Of a DNA stretch of 19,275 nt, positions 13,195 to 19,275 are shown one piece after another. The translations under genes and the position numbers were made by a program. Every line of letters begins with the position of its first letter. Position 1 is the first letter of the stretch. The stretch lies in NCBI RefSeq assembly GCF_028209395.1, contig NZ_JAQLDQ010000031.1:1-19275 (forward strand), written 5' to 3'. This stretch comes from Collinsella aerofaciens (GTDB taxonomy: Bacteria; Actinomycetota; Coriobacteriia; Coriobacteriales; Coriobacteriaceae). Below the pieces are notes generated by a model. The model was not told where the DNA came from and ran no database searches. It saw nothing but the letters and a program-made list of their open reading frames with translations.

Positions 13195-13301
13195 TCGGCA
13201 CCATTCTACCCGCTTGACATTGCTGTTGTCGATGCGCCGTATCAAGAATCCACGGCAGCGCTCGTGGCGCTCGTGGTTGCAAAACAGCCCAACAAATAGC
13301 G

Positions 13302-13379
13302 GCTATTAGTCAGCTCGGCTGTCCAAAAGGCCTAATAGTTGCTAATAGCGGCCAGTTGGCAACGGATTTTGGCTATTAG
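13302..13379. repeat. cluster of CTAATAG/GCTATTAG sites, repeat copy 2
   Basis: GCTATTAG at 13302-13309 (part of the palindrome AATAGCGGCTATT), the 22-bp repeat at 13332-13353 and GCTATTAG at 13372-13379. The last overlaps the -35 of the metallophosphoesterase promoter, which makes an operator function plausible. The remainder of the gap 13134-13572 holds a hairpin (13484-13507) in the leader. Confidence 0.6.
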
Positions 13380-13398
13380 TTCTAACAGCGCCTATACT
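13369..13398 (+). promoter_or_regulatory. candidate promoter of the metallophosphoesterase operon
   Basis: TTGGCT (13369-13374), 18 bp, TATACT (13393-13398). The leader would be about 165 nt, with a hairpin ACATGAGG/CCTCATGT (13484-13491, 13500-13507). Confidence 0.45.
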
Positions 13399-13572
13399 AT
13401 GACCCCACAAACGGGACAAGGTTTTCTATCCGCACGAGGTTTTAAAGTTTTAGCTGGAACAATCCGGCAGATTGGAGCACAGAACATGAGGTTCGAACGC
13501 CTCATGTCGCTCAAAATACGTCTCCTCAACTGCGCAAAGGAGAACGGTTTTTAGCGACAGGGAGACAATGGA

Positions 13573-14211
13573 ATGATCTGGTTTACTAGCGATACCCATT
13601 TCGGGCATGAGAACGTGCTGAAGTTCACCGACCGCCCGTGGGAGACGATTTGGCAGATGAACGACGCCATCGTCGACAACATCAACGGCAAGGTTGCCGT
13701 GGACGACGAGCTCTACATCCTGGGGGATTTCTCATTCAAGATGACCGCCCAGGACGCCTACGGGCTGCGCAAGCGGATCGCCTGCAGGCGCATCCACCTC
13801 GTCCCGGGAAACCACGACAAGGACTGGACCCAGCCGGCGGTCGCTGGCGCCTTCACCGTGGAGCCGCCGATCTGCGTGCTCAAGATCGACGGGCAGAAGA
13901 TCGTCCTGAGCCATTACCCCATGGCCGACTGGCAGGGCATGAGCCATGGATCGTGGCACCTCCACGGGCACATCCACAGCAGCGGCGGCGCGTACAACGA
14001 GTTCAACCGCAAGCAGGGCCTTCTGCGCTACGACGTCGGTTGCGATGCCAACGGGCACTCCCCGGTGAGCCTCGACGAGCTGAGGGAATGGTTCGCCGGA
14101 GTCGGCGAGCCGTGCGGCCGGGTGAAATGGCCCTGGTGGGTCAACGAGACCGGCGACAGGCAGGTCGAGCGCGAGCTGGCGGCGTACAAGAGGGAAGAGG
14201 TGATCCGATGA
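13573..14211 (+). CDS. metallophosphoesterase (calcineurin-like), first of three
   Basis: 212 aa, GGGAGA 8 nt before ATG 13573. The full set of calcineurin-like metal ligands is present: SDTHFGHEN (residues 6-14), LGDFSF, PGNHDKD, LSHYPM and LHGHIHSS. This compact form resembles the single-domain phosphoesterases common in phages and plasmids; the family hydrolyses phosphodiesters or phosphomonoesters with two metal ions. The substrate is unknown. Its stop overlaps the next start (ATGA), and all three phosphoesterases appear to be one operon from the promoter at 13369. Confidence 0.9.
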   Translation: MIWFTSDTHFGHENVLKFTDRPWETIWQMNDAIVDNINGKVAVDDELYILGDFSFKMTAQDAYGLRKRIACRRIHLVPGNHDKDWTQPAVAGAFTVEPPICVLKIDGQKIVLSHYPMADWQGMSHGSWHLHGHIHSSGGAYNEFNRKQGLLRYDVGCDANGHSPVSLDELREWFAGVGEPCGRVKWPWWVNETGDRQVERELAAYKREEVIR

Positions 14212-14933
14212 CGGTCTATGTGACGGGCGACATCCACGGTGGGCTCGACATGCAAAAGCTCCGCGACTGGGAGCTTGGCGATAGTCTTACCAGCGACGAC
14301 TATCTCATCGTTGCCGGTGACTTTGGCTTTCCGTGGGACTTTTCTGCCGAGGAATGCGCCGACATCGCCTGGCTGGAGTCGCGCCCCTACACGGCACTGT
14401 TCGTCGACGGCAACCACGAGCGCTTCGACCACTGGGAGGAGCGCCCCATGGAGCCGTGGCATGGCGGGCTGACGCAGCGCCTGTCGGACACCTCGCCCAT
14501 TCGGCGCCTGACGCGCGGCGAGGTCTTCGAGCTCGACGGTTCGACAATCTTCACCATGGGCGGTGCCACGAGCGTGGACAGGGAATACCGCGTGCCGTAT
14601 TCCAGCTGGTGGCCTCAGGAGCTCCCGGACGATCGCGATTTCGGTGCCGCGCGGGCAAAGCTCGACGAGGTCGGCTGGAAGGTCGACAGCGTCATCACCC
14701 ATACCTGCGCCACGCGCATGCTCTCGCCGACGCTCTACCCGGACCCAGGCTGGGAACGCCCCGATGTGGACCGGCTGACCGGATTCCTCGACGAGCTCGA
14801 GGACCGCCTGGACTATAAACACTGGTATTACGGCCATTTTCACCGAGACGGCAACCCGGACGAACGGCACACGGTGCTGTATGACCGGATCGTGAGGCTC
14901 GGGGAGAAACTCCTGCCGTGGGGTGCGTACTGA
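14208..14933 (+). CDS. metallophosphoesterase, second of three
   Basis: 241 aa, start overlapping the previous stop by 4 nt, with AGAGGTG upstream. Ligand motifs: TGDIHGG (residues 7 on), VAGDFGF, DGNHERF, THTC and YGHFHRDG. It is clearly paralogous to the third gene: both share VTGD-HG, DFGF-W, RGEVF, MGGA-S-DR-YR and SWWP. The first gene is only distantly related. Likely a cytoplasmic phosphodiesterase or phosphatase. No signal peptide is seen. Confidence 0.9.
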   Translation: MTVYVTGDIHGGLDMQKLRDWELGDSLTSDDYLIVAGDFGFPWDFSAEECADIAWLESRPYTALFVDGNHERFDHWEERPMEPWHGGLTQRLSDTSPIRRLTRGEVFELDGSTIFTMGGATSVDREYRVPYSSWWPQELPDDRDFGAARAKLDEVGWKVDSVITHTCATRMLSPTLYPDPGWERPDVDRLTGFLDELEDRLDYKHWYYGHFHRDGNPDERHTVLYDRIVRLGEKLLPWGAY

Positions 14934-15670
14934 TGGCTATCTATGTGACAGGCGACGTGCACGGCAGGGCCGAGTACGGGTCCAGCCGGTTTGCCTTCAA
15001 GAACTGGCCGCTGGGGCGCACACTGACGCGCGATGACGTGGTGATCGTGGCCGGCGACTTCGGCTTTGTCTGGGACGGCTCGAATGCTGAGAGGTATTGG
15101 CTCGATTGGTTTGAGTCAAAGCCATGGACCACGTGTTTCGTAGACGGCAACCATGAGAACCATCACGCCTTGGCCAATCTGCCGGTACGGGAGTGGAACG
15201 ATGGGCTCGTCCATGAGGTGCGACCGCGCGTGCTGCACCTGATGCGTGGGGAGGTGTTCGATATCGACGGGCTCACAGTCCTTGCCATGGGCGGCGCCGC
15301 GAGCAACGACAGGCAGTATCGCAAGGAGGGGAGGAGCTGGTGGCCCGAGGAGATGCCGAGCGAGGAAGAGACGGAGCACTGCCGCTCCTCGCTCGACCGC
15401 GTGGGCTGGAAGGTCGACTACGTTGTGACTCACGAGGCCCCTGCCGCCCTGGCGGAGAAGCTGTGTCGCGAGCGCGGGCGCGAGTATCGGGGCGACCGAC
15501 TTCAGCGATTCCTTGCCGAGCTCGACGGTCAGCTCGGCTACCGCGCCTGGTTCTTCGGCCACTACCACGACGACAAATGGTGCGACGCCAAGCACCGCCT
15601 AATCTACCAAGACATCGTGTCGATCGAAGATGCCGCGCTCGGTTCTAGAAACCTCCTAGAAATGCTCTAG
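14933..15670 (+). CDS. metallophosphoesterase, third of three
   Basis: 245 aa. ATG 14933 overlaps the previous stop (TGATG); a GTG at 14918 is in frame but not needed. Motifs: TGDVHG, VAGDFGF, DGNHENH, VTHEAP and FGHYHDD, all complete. It arose by duplication with the second gene. The final codons (RNLLEML and stop) lie inside TCTAGA hairpin copy 3, so the C-terminus may have been altered by the insertion or growth of that element. Confidence 0.9.
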   Translation: MAIYVTGDVHGRAEYGSSRFAFKNWPLGRTLTRDDVVIVAGDFGFVWDGSNAERYWLDWFESKPWTTCFVDGNHENHHALANLPVREWNDGLVHEVRPRVLHLMRGEVFDIDGLTVLAMGGAASNDRQYRKEGRSWWPEEMPSEEETEHCRSSLDRVGWKVDYVVTHEAPAALAEKLCRERGREYRGDRLQRFLAELDGQLGYRAWFFGHYHDDKWCDAKHRLIYQDIVSIEDAALGSRNLLEML

Positions 15671-15683
15671 AAGGTTTCTAGAA
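15643..15683. repeat. TCTAGA hairpin element, copy 3 (double)
   Basis: TTCTAGAAACCT (15643-15654) pairs with AGGTTTCTAGAA (15672-15683). The region is two cores head to head: an inverted one at 15644-15660 and TCTAGAAGGTTTCTAGA at 15666-15682, 5 bp apart. It includes the phosphoesterase stop codon and ends 19 bp before the convergent lipoprotein gene stop. Confidence 0.8.
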
Positions 15684-15701
15684 AATTAGATGCTATGAGG
15701 C

Positions 15702-16214
15702 CTATTCCAATTCAAAGGTCTGGTCGAGAGAGTTCGATCCAGCGCTCGTGCCGTTGATCTTAATTTCAACGGGGGACATGTCATTGAGTTCGAAAATCGA
15801 CACACCGTCGCATTCGCCTCCCGGCGCAAGCCCTTGCGAAGAGAAGGAATCTTCCTGCAAATCGGCGGCAAGACCGCCATGAAGCATCTGCTTATTCTGA
15901 TAGGCCGTAATGTAGCTTCCAGTGGCAAAGGAATCTGCGGTTCGGTTGTTGATGGCGTGCCAGCGAACAACGGCGACCTTCCCGCCATCGTCATCCGCCG
16001 AATCATGTACCTCGACGCCGGTGATTGAATACTCCATCTTGCCGCAAACCGCGCCCTCTTCCTGCGCGTTGTCAGAATCGGCGACCTGAACTGCCGTCTG
16101 GTGATCGTCTGCCTTGCTGCATCCAGAGGTCGTAACCAGGACAACCGCCAAAAGACCGGCGACGCCGAGAGTTCGAGCCAGGCTGATGCTATTTTTGCTA
16201 ACGCGCCTTTTCAT
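15702..16214 (-). CDS. secreted lipoprotein (DUF5067-like), unknown function
   Basis: 170 aa from ATG 16214 with GGAG 8 nt upstream; a TTG at 16226 lies in that site. Residues about 12-31 form a lipoprotein signal with lipobox TSGC (Cys32), so it is tethered to the outer face of the membrane. The rest is a beta-rich domain: YSITGVEVHDS, VAVVRWHAINNRTADSF and GLAPGGECDGVSIFEL. This resembles the immunoglobulin-like DUF5067/DUF4352 lipoproteins of Gram-positive bacteria (moderately sure). It is last in a minus-strand run behind the 2-TM and coiled-coil genes. Confidence 0.82.
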   Translation of the reverse strand: MKRRVSKNSISLARTLGVAGLLAVVLVTTSGCSKADDHQTAVQVADSDNAQEEGAVCGKMEYSITGVEVHDSADDDGGKVAVVRWHAINNRTADSFATGSYITAYQNKQMLHGGLAADLQEDSFSSQGLAPGGECDGVSIFELNDMSPVEIKINGTSAGSNSLDQTFELE

Positions 16215-16276
16215 GATTTGCTCCAAACCGAATACTTGATTGATCTATTGCTCTTGTTCGTTGATCACGTATGCTT

Positions 16277-16483
16277 TCAACCCACCAGTTCAAGCACGGC
16301 GACAACAATAACGGCAATTACGCCGACCGATACCCACGCGGTATCCTGGTGCGCCAGAACGGCGCCGATAGTGGTCGAGTCGGCTCCAGCGCCGTCCGCG
16401 ACCGTCCAGACAATCGCTACGGCAAGAAGAACGATCAACCCCACAGCAACGGCCGTACGATGCGACATCTTCGAGGTGGACAT
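16277..16483 (-). CDS. small two-helix membrane protein
   Basis: 68 aa. Two hydrophobic segments: about 11-28 (AVAVGLIVLLAVAIVWTV) and about 48-67 (AWVSVGVIAVIVVAVLELVG), with a polar loop between. Start at ATG 16483, one base after the stop of the coiled-coil gene, so translation is coupled. The function is not recognised; position suggests it works with the coiled-coil protein, for instance as its membrane anchor (inference). Confidence 0.65.
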   Translation of the reverse strand: MSTSKMSHRTAVAVGLIVLLAVAIVWTVADGAGADSTTIGAVLAHQDTAWVSVGVIAVIVVAVLELVG

Positions 16484-16484
16484 C

Positions 16485-17177
16485 CTACTCGCCCCTCGTC
16501 TGGGTCATGACCTCGACCTTGGCCTCGGCTACGGCCGCCCGCTGCTCGGAGGCCGCGAGGCGGTCCTTGAGGGCGGCGACCTCGGCCATCAGGTCACGCT
16601 GGGCGAGGAGGGAGACGTTGAGATCGGCCTGAGCCTTGGCCGCGGCGTCGACCGCGCCCCTCATGCTTTCAATTCGATCGTCTTTTGCGGCTGATTCTGC
16701 CAAGAGCTGATTGTTCTCGGAATCGAGCTTCTTGAGCTGCGAGAGGTAATCGGCGACGGTGGCGTGGAGCTCATCGTTCTCAATCTCCAAGCTCGCAGTA
16801 TCCAGCTCGAATTTCTCTTTGATGGCGGCGACCTGCTCGACGCAATTAGATTTGATGCTCTGAATCTGTTCCGTTGCACTTTTCTTGGCGGCGTCGGCGT
16901 CCTCGCGGGCAGCACGAGCCTCCATCGCGGCAGCTTCGGCAGCGCCCACGATGATGCGCTTGACCCGCTCGACTGCCTCATCGAGGACGGCCGATGCGTC
17001 GAGCGCAGCCTTCACGCCGAGAGTGGCGTTAGGGTGGTAGCCGTCGACCAAGCGGGCGACGGTATCGGCCTGCGAGAGGCCAAGGCTCGTGCTGATGTCC
17101 TTTATGGCGTCACGGGTCTCCGATGAGACATTCAGACTGGTCATTTTCTTTTCGGACTGGACTTGGTTTTCGGCCAT
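16485..17177 (-). CDS. RHH-like N-terminus plus long coiled coil, plasmid KfrA-like
   Basis: 230 aa from ATG 17177 (MAENQVQSEK), with TTGGAG about 9 nt upstream. Residues 12-46 (MTSLNVSSETRDAIKDISTS, then LGLSQADTVARLVDGY) look like a ribbon-helix-helix or similar DNA-binding unit. Residues about 60-225 are an Ala/Glu/Lys-rich coiled coil with heptad pattern. This order resembles the KfrA-type proteins of plasmids, which aid partition or stability, but the similarity is one of architecture only. It lies between the resolvase gene and the small membrane protein, all on the minus strand. Confidence 0.65.
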   Translation of the reverse strand: MAENQVQSEKKMTSLNVSSETRDAIKDISTSLGLSQADTVARLVDGYHPNATLGVKAALDASAVLDEAVERVKRIIVGAAEAAAMEARAAREDADAAKKSATEQIQSIKSNCVEQVAAIKEKFELDTASLEIENDELHATVADYLSQLKKLDSENNQLLAESAAKDDRIESMRGAVDAAAKAQADLNVSLLAQRDLMAEVAALKDRLAASEQRAAVAEAKVEVMTQTRGE

Positions 17178-17365
17178 GATGCGGCACTCCAATCAACAAC
17201 GGGCATGGCTCCGCCACGCCGTACGGCTGGGAACAAATACGCGGCCGCTGTTGAGTTGTGTTCGTCCTGCGATCGGTGAGTTCTAAAAAGGCGTCTCAAG
17301 TCATGCGTTCACGCAGGGTTTCAGTTGGAGAAATACCGCACTCTTATATAGTAGCGCACTCAGAT

Positions 17366-17950
17366 TTATCTTCTGACGCCCACTAACCCGCGCTCGCGGA
17401 GCACGCGGTACAGGGTCGATTTCGAGATACCTGTTGCGGCGCAGATGTCGGGAATTGGCGTCTCACGGGCGAGGTAGAGCTTCACGGCAGCGTCGGCCTT
17501 GACGTCCGCGATGCGCGGGCGGCCCCCGACGTTGCCACCGCGGCTCCGTTTGACGGCGATACCCTCGGCCTGGCGCTGCTTGATCAGGTCGCGCTCGAGC
17601 TCGGCGGTGCAGGCATGGGTGCCCAGCACGAAACGGCCGAATGCAGTATCGAGGTCAACGGGCTGCTTCAGTGATATGAGCTTCACTCCTAAGTTCCTGA
17701 ACATCAGGTCATAGTTCAGCAGCTGCCTCGTCGATCTGGTCAGGCGCTCCCAGGACTCGACCACTACCTCATCGCCGCGCTTCATCTTTTTGAACAACTT
17801 TTTCTGTTGCGTGCGGTCGCCCTCGCGTGCGCCAGTCTCCTTGTCTTTGAAGATGCGCTCATAGGCCACGCCAGCGTTGACCAACGCCTCGATTTGGCGG
17901 TCGAGCTTCTGGTCCTTTGTGCTCACGCGGGCATATCCATATCGTGTCAT
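17366..17950 (-). CDS. serine recombinase (resolvase/invertase family)
   Basis: 194 aa from ATG 17950, with GGAGG 6 nt upstream; the longer frame to 18094 has no such site. The catalytic segment YGYARVSTKDQKLDRQIEAL contains the active serine (Ser10), followed by VVVESWERLTRSTRQLL with the conserved arginines. The C-terminal HTH_7 (about 148-187) reads IPDICAATGISKSTLYRVLR. Size and layout match Tn3-type resolvases and plasmid multimer resolvases rather than large integrases. It probably resolves plasmid dimers or acts on a nearby res site; the 188-bp and 215-bp gaps on either side are the places to look. Confidence 0.92.
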   Translation of the reverse strand: MTRYGYARVSTKDQKLDRQIEALVNAGVAYERIFKDKETGAREGDRTQQKKLFKKMKRGDEVVVESWERLTRSTRQLLNYDLMFRNLGVKLISLKQPVDLDTAFGRFVLGTHACTAELERDLIKQRQAEGIAVKRSRGGNVGGRPRIADVKADAAVKLYLARETPIPDICAATGISKSTLYRVLRERGLVGVRR

Positions 17951-18113
17951 TTTTAGCCTCCTGCCTCGTAGTTTGATTTTCCCATGGGAATCAAAGGCGA
18001 GGTTTTGACACTGGGTTTTGGCACTCGATTTGCACGGTCTCGATCGCTCGATTTGCAGGTGCCGTTCAGCATACGTTTTGGGACGAAAGGCCAATGGAAT
18101 ATGTTGGAATGCC

Positions 18114-18147
18114 TAATATTCTACTACCAAATAGTAGTAGAATATTA
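18114..18147. promoter_or_regulatory. 14-bp perfect palindrome upstream of the toxin-antitoxin pair
   Basis: TAATATTCTACTAC (18114-18127) and GTAGTAGAATATTA (18134-18147), loop CAAATA. It lies 19 bp before the toxin start and is a likely operator for the RHH antitoxin, or part of a resolvase site. Confidence 0.65.
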
Positions 18148-18166
18148 TCGTAAAGATTGGAGGCTC

Positions 18167-18433
18167 ATGGTCCGGATACACCAGAGAGTTCACGAGCGGC
18201 ACCCCGAGCTAGATGACGGTGATGTCGAGGCGGCGTGGGAGAGCTACTGCTTCGCGGCCGTTCGCATCCCCGGGGAGCGCGAGATGCGGACGGGCTACGA
18301 CCTGCATGGCCGGTACATTGAGATGGTTGGGGTCCTCCTGGCCGACGGCGCGTGGCTCGTCTACCACGCCATGACGCCGCCGAGCAAGAAGACGCTGAGG
18401 GAGATCGAGAACGCGAGAAGGAGAGGTTACTGA
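18167..18433 (+). CDS. probable toxin of a type II toxin-antitoxin pair (BrnT-like)
   Basis: 88 aa, ATG 18167 with GGAGG only 3 nt upstream, a short spacing that may limit output. The sequence VHERHPELDDGDVEAAWESY, then YDLHGRYIEMVGVLLADGAW and LVYHAMTPPSKKTL, resembles small actinobacterial proteins paired with RHH antitoxins; the fold would be BrnT/RelE-like (moderate confidence). The stop overlaps the antitoxin start (TGATG), with toxin first. The upstream palindrome is the likely autoregulatory site. Confidence 0.65.
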   Translation: MVRIHQRVHERHPELDDGDVEAAWESYCFAAVRIPGEREMRTGYDLHGRYIEMVGVLLADGAWLVYHAMTPPSKKTLREIENARRRGY

Positions 18434-18714
18434 TGGAGTACAGGCTTGCAAACGGATCTGCGATCACGGACGAGGACATCGAGCGCGAGTGCGCGGAATA
18501 CGAATCCGGCTCCTGGGAGGGGAGCCTGGTGAACTTCCGCGTTGGCCGCCCCAGGCTTTCCGAGGTGGAGGCCAACGCCAACCTGTCTTTCAAGTGCCCA
18601 AAGACGGGCGCCGACCTCATCGAAAGGGCGGCCGCCGCGTGCGGGATGCGGAAGTCGGAGTTCCTGCGCTCGGCCGCGATCGAAAAAGCCGAGAGGATAC
18701 TCAGGTCGGCATAG
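18433..18714 (+). CDS. probable RHH antitoxin
   Basis: 93 aa, start overlapping the toxin stop. The N-terminus has ITDEDIERECAEYESGSWEG, then VGRPRLSEVEANANLSFKCP. The C-terminus forms a ribbon-helix-helix: LSFKCPKTGADLIERAAAAC, then GMRKSEFLRSAAIEKAERIL. Antitoxins of this kind bind the toxin with one end and the operator with the RHH end. The order toxin then antitoxin with one-base overlap fits a coregulated pair. Confidence 0.7.
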   Translation: MEYRLANGSAITDEDIERECAEYESGSWEGSLVNFRVGRPRLSEVEANANLSFKCPKTGADLIERAAAACGMRKSEFLRSAAIEKAERILRSA

Positions 18715-18915
18715 CCCCGGCGTGCCTTCCCGGAATCGGCGCTGCCGTGGGTCATGGCATCCGCGCCAACCTTGGTCTAATCGCCTCGTAAATCGAATCC
18801 TGTTGAGCCGTTTACCTGCTGGTTTGTGAACATACGCCGCTGCCATACCTTAGGTGAGAATCGTGTCCGCGCGGTGCGATACAGTAAATAAAATGCCCGC
18901 GAGGAAAGGAATAGC

Positions 18916-19194
18916 ATGAGCGACACGCAGGAAATCGTTCAACGGCTCGAGCACGAGATGGCACAACGAGCCGCCGCTGTTGAGAAGGTCGATGCTTTCA
19001 AGGCTCAGTTCAATCGGGCCATCAAGGCCTTCATGGCCACCGACGAGGCGGTCCGCGGTCTCAACGACCACGACAGCGAGGTCGACACCCAGATCGCAAC
19101 CGCCATCGACGAGCATCTTCGTGCCATCGACAGGCTGTGCCGCTTCGGCATCGACGGTGGTTTCGGCGAGAAACATCCGGTCAAGGAGTACTAG
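18916..19194 (+). CDS. small helical protein, unknown
   Basis: 92 aa, AAAGGAA about 7 nt before ATG 18916. It is mostly charged helix: MSDTQEIVQRLEHEMAQRAA, then VEKVDAFKAQFNRAIKAFMA. No membrane segment or known motif is seen. It starts about 200 bp after the antitoxin gene; that gap shows nothing certain. Codon use is GC-rich like its neighbours, which supports a real gene. Confidence 0.65.
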   Translation: MSDTQEIVQRLEHEMAQRAAAVEKVDAFKAQFNRAIKAFMATDEAVRGLNDHDSEVDTQIATAIDEHLRAIDRLCRFGIDGGFGEKHPVKEY

Positions 19195-19275
19195 ACCGGG
19201 TACCGTCAAGATTCTTTCGCAAATTGATCGAGGCGGCCTCGGCCCCGCCTTGCTCTAGCCCTCCGCCTTCTTGCT

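Noticed and set aside
13484..13507. GGTTCGAAC in a hairpin, like a tRNA T-arm
   Set aside because: The loop is 8 nt, and no acceptor, D or anticodon stems are found around it. It is a leader hairpin, not a tRNA.
13399..13554. 51-aa ORF MTPQTGQGFLS...
   Set aside because: Its ATG lies immediately after the -10 box of the likely promoter, it has no Shine-Dalgarno, and its sequence has no protein-like pattern.
13638..14207. N-terminal extension of the second phosphoesterase to 13638
   Set aside because: Arg/Pro-rich shadow of the first phosphoesterase; the ATG at 14208 overlaps the first stop and begins the conserved VTGDIHG motif.
18427..18846. minus-strand ORF MAAAYVHKPAGKRLN...
   Set aside because: Mostly overlaps the antitoxin gene in antisense; only its first ~25 residues look plausible, too little to support a gene.

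Overview
The window looks like accessory DNA from a high-G+C Gram-positive gut or oral bacterium of the Coriobacteriia type (Collinsella, Olsenella or Atopobium-like). This is inferred from moderately GC-rich codon use, a BspA/DUF285 fragment, a CAP-domain adhesin with an LAQTG sorting signal, and strong Shine-Dalgarno sites. The host is not proven. The content (replication, partition, resolvase, toxin-antitoxin-like genes, many gene remnants) fits a plasmid or an integrated plasmid-like island.

Layout. 3-948: end of an ABC-transporter ATPase coupled to a small membrane-anchored protein. 984-1446: a frameshifted, 5'-less BspA-like surface-protein remnant. 1522-2787 (-): an AAA/DUF4143 ATPase whose promoter overlaps four 23-bp tandem repeats. 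2976-3197 (-) and 3337-6687 (+): an XRE regulator divergent from a 1116-aa wall-anchored coiled-coil/CAP adhesin, with a 13-bp inverted-repeat operator between them. 6744-7440: operator-like palindromes, a gene remnant and a small HTH-like ORF. 7433-8658 (-): a three-gene cassette of exported thioredoxin-like protein, secreted four-cysteine peptide and small 3-TM protein, read here as a candidate disulfide-containing bacteriocin with immunity protein. 9246-10099: a ParF/ParG-like partition operon.

10138-11004 has no genes. It holds a GC-rich repeat block and a striking AT-rich array of twenty 14-bp palindromes (ATTCC-N4-GGAAT). 11046-11904 (-): a winged-helix replication-initiator-like gene preceded by a 58-aa CopG-like gene and a possible counter-transcribed RNA, an arrangement like the copy-control region of pMV158-type replicons. 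Two related box-plus-hairpin elements lie about 135-150 bp upstream of parA and of the CopG gene.

12187-13400 is hairpin-rich DNA with repeated CTAATAG motifs. It contains a 41-aa hydrophobic/basic peptide gene whose predicted transcript has complementary 5' and 3' ends, as in type I toxins. 13573-15670 is a translationally coupled run of three metallophosphoesterases. 15702-17950 (-) runs from a serine resolvase through an RHH/coiled-coil protein and a small 2-TM protein to a lipoprotein. 18167-18714 is a probable toxin/RHH-antitoxin pair and 18916-19194 an unknown small protein.

A family of hairpins sharing the core TCTAGAAGG-N2-TCTAGA occurs at three gene 3' ends (1468-1510, 12187-12235, 15643-15683).
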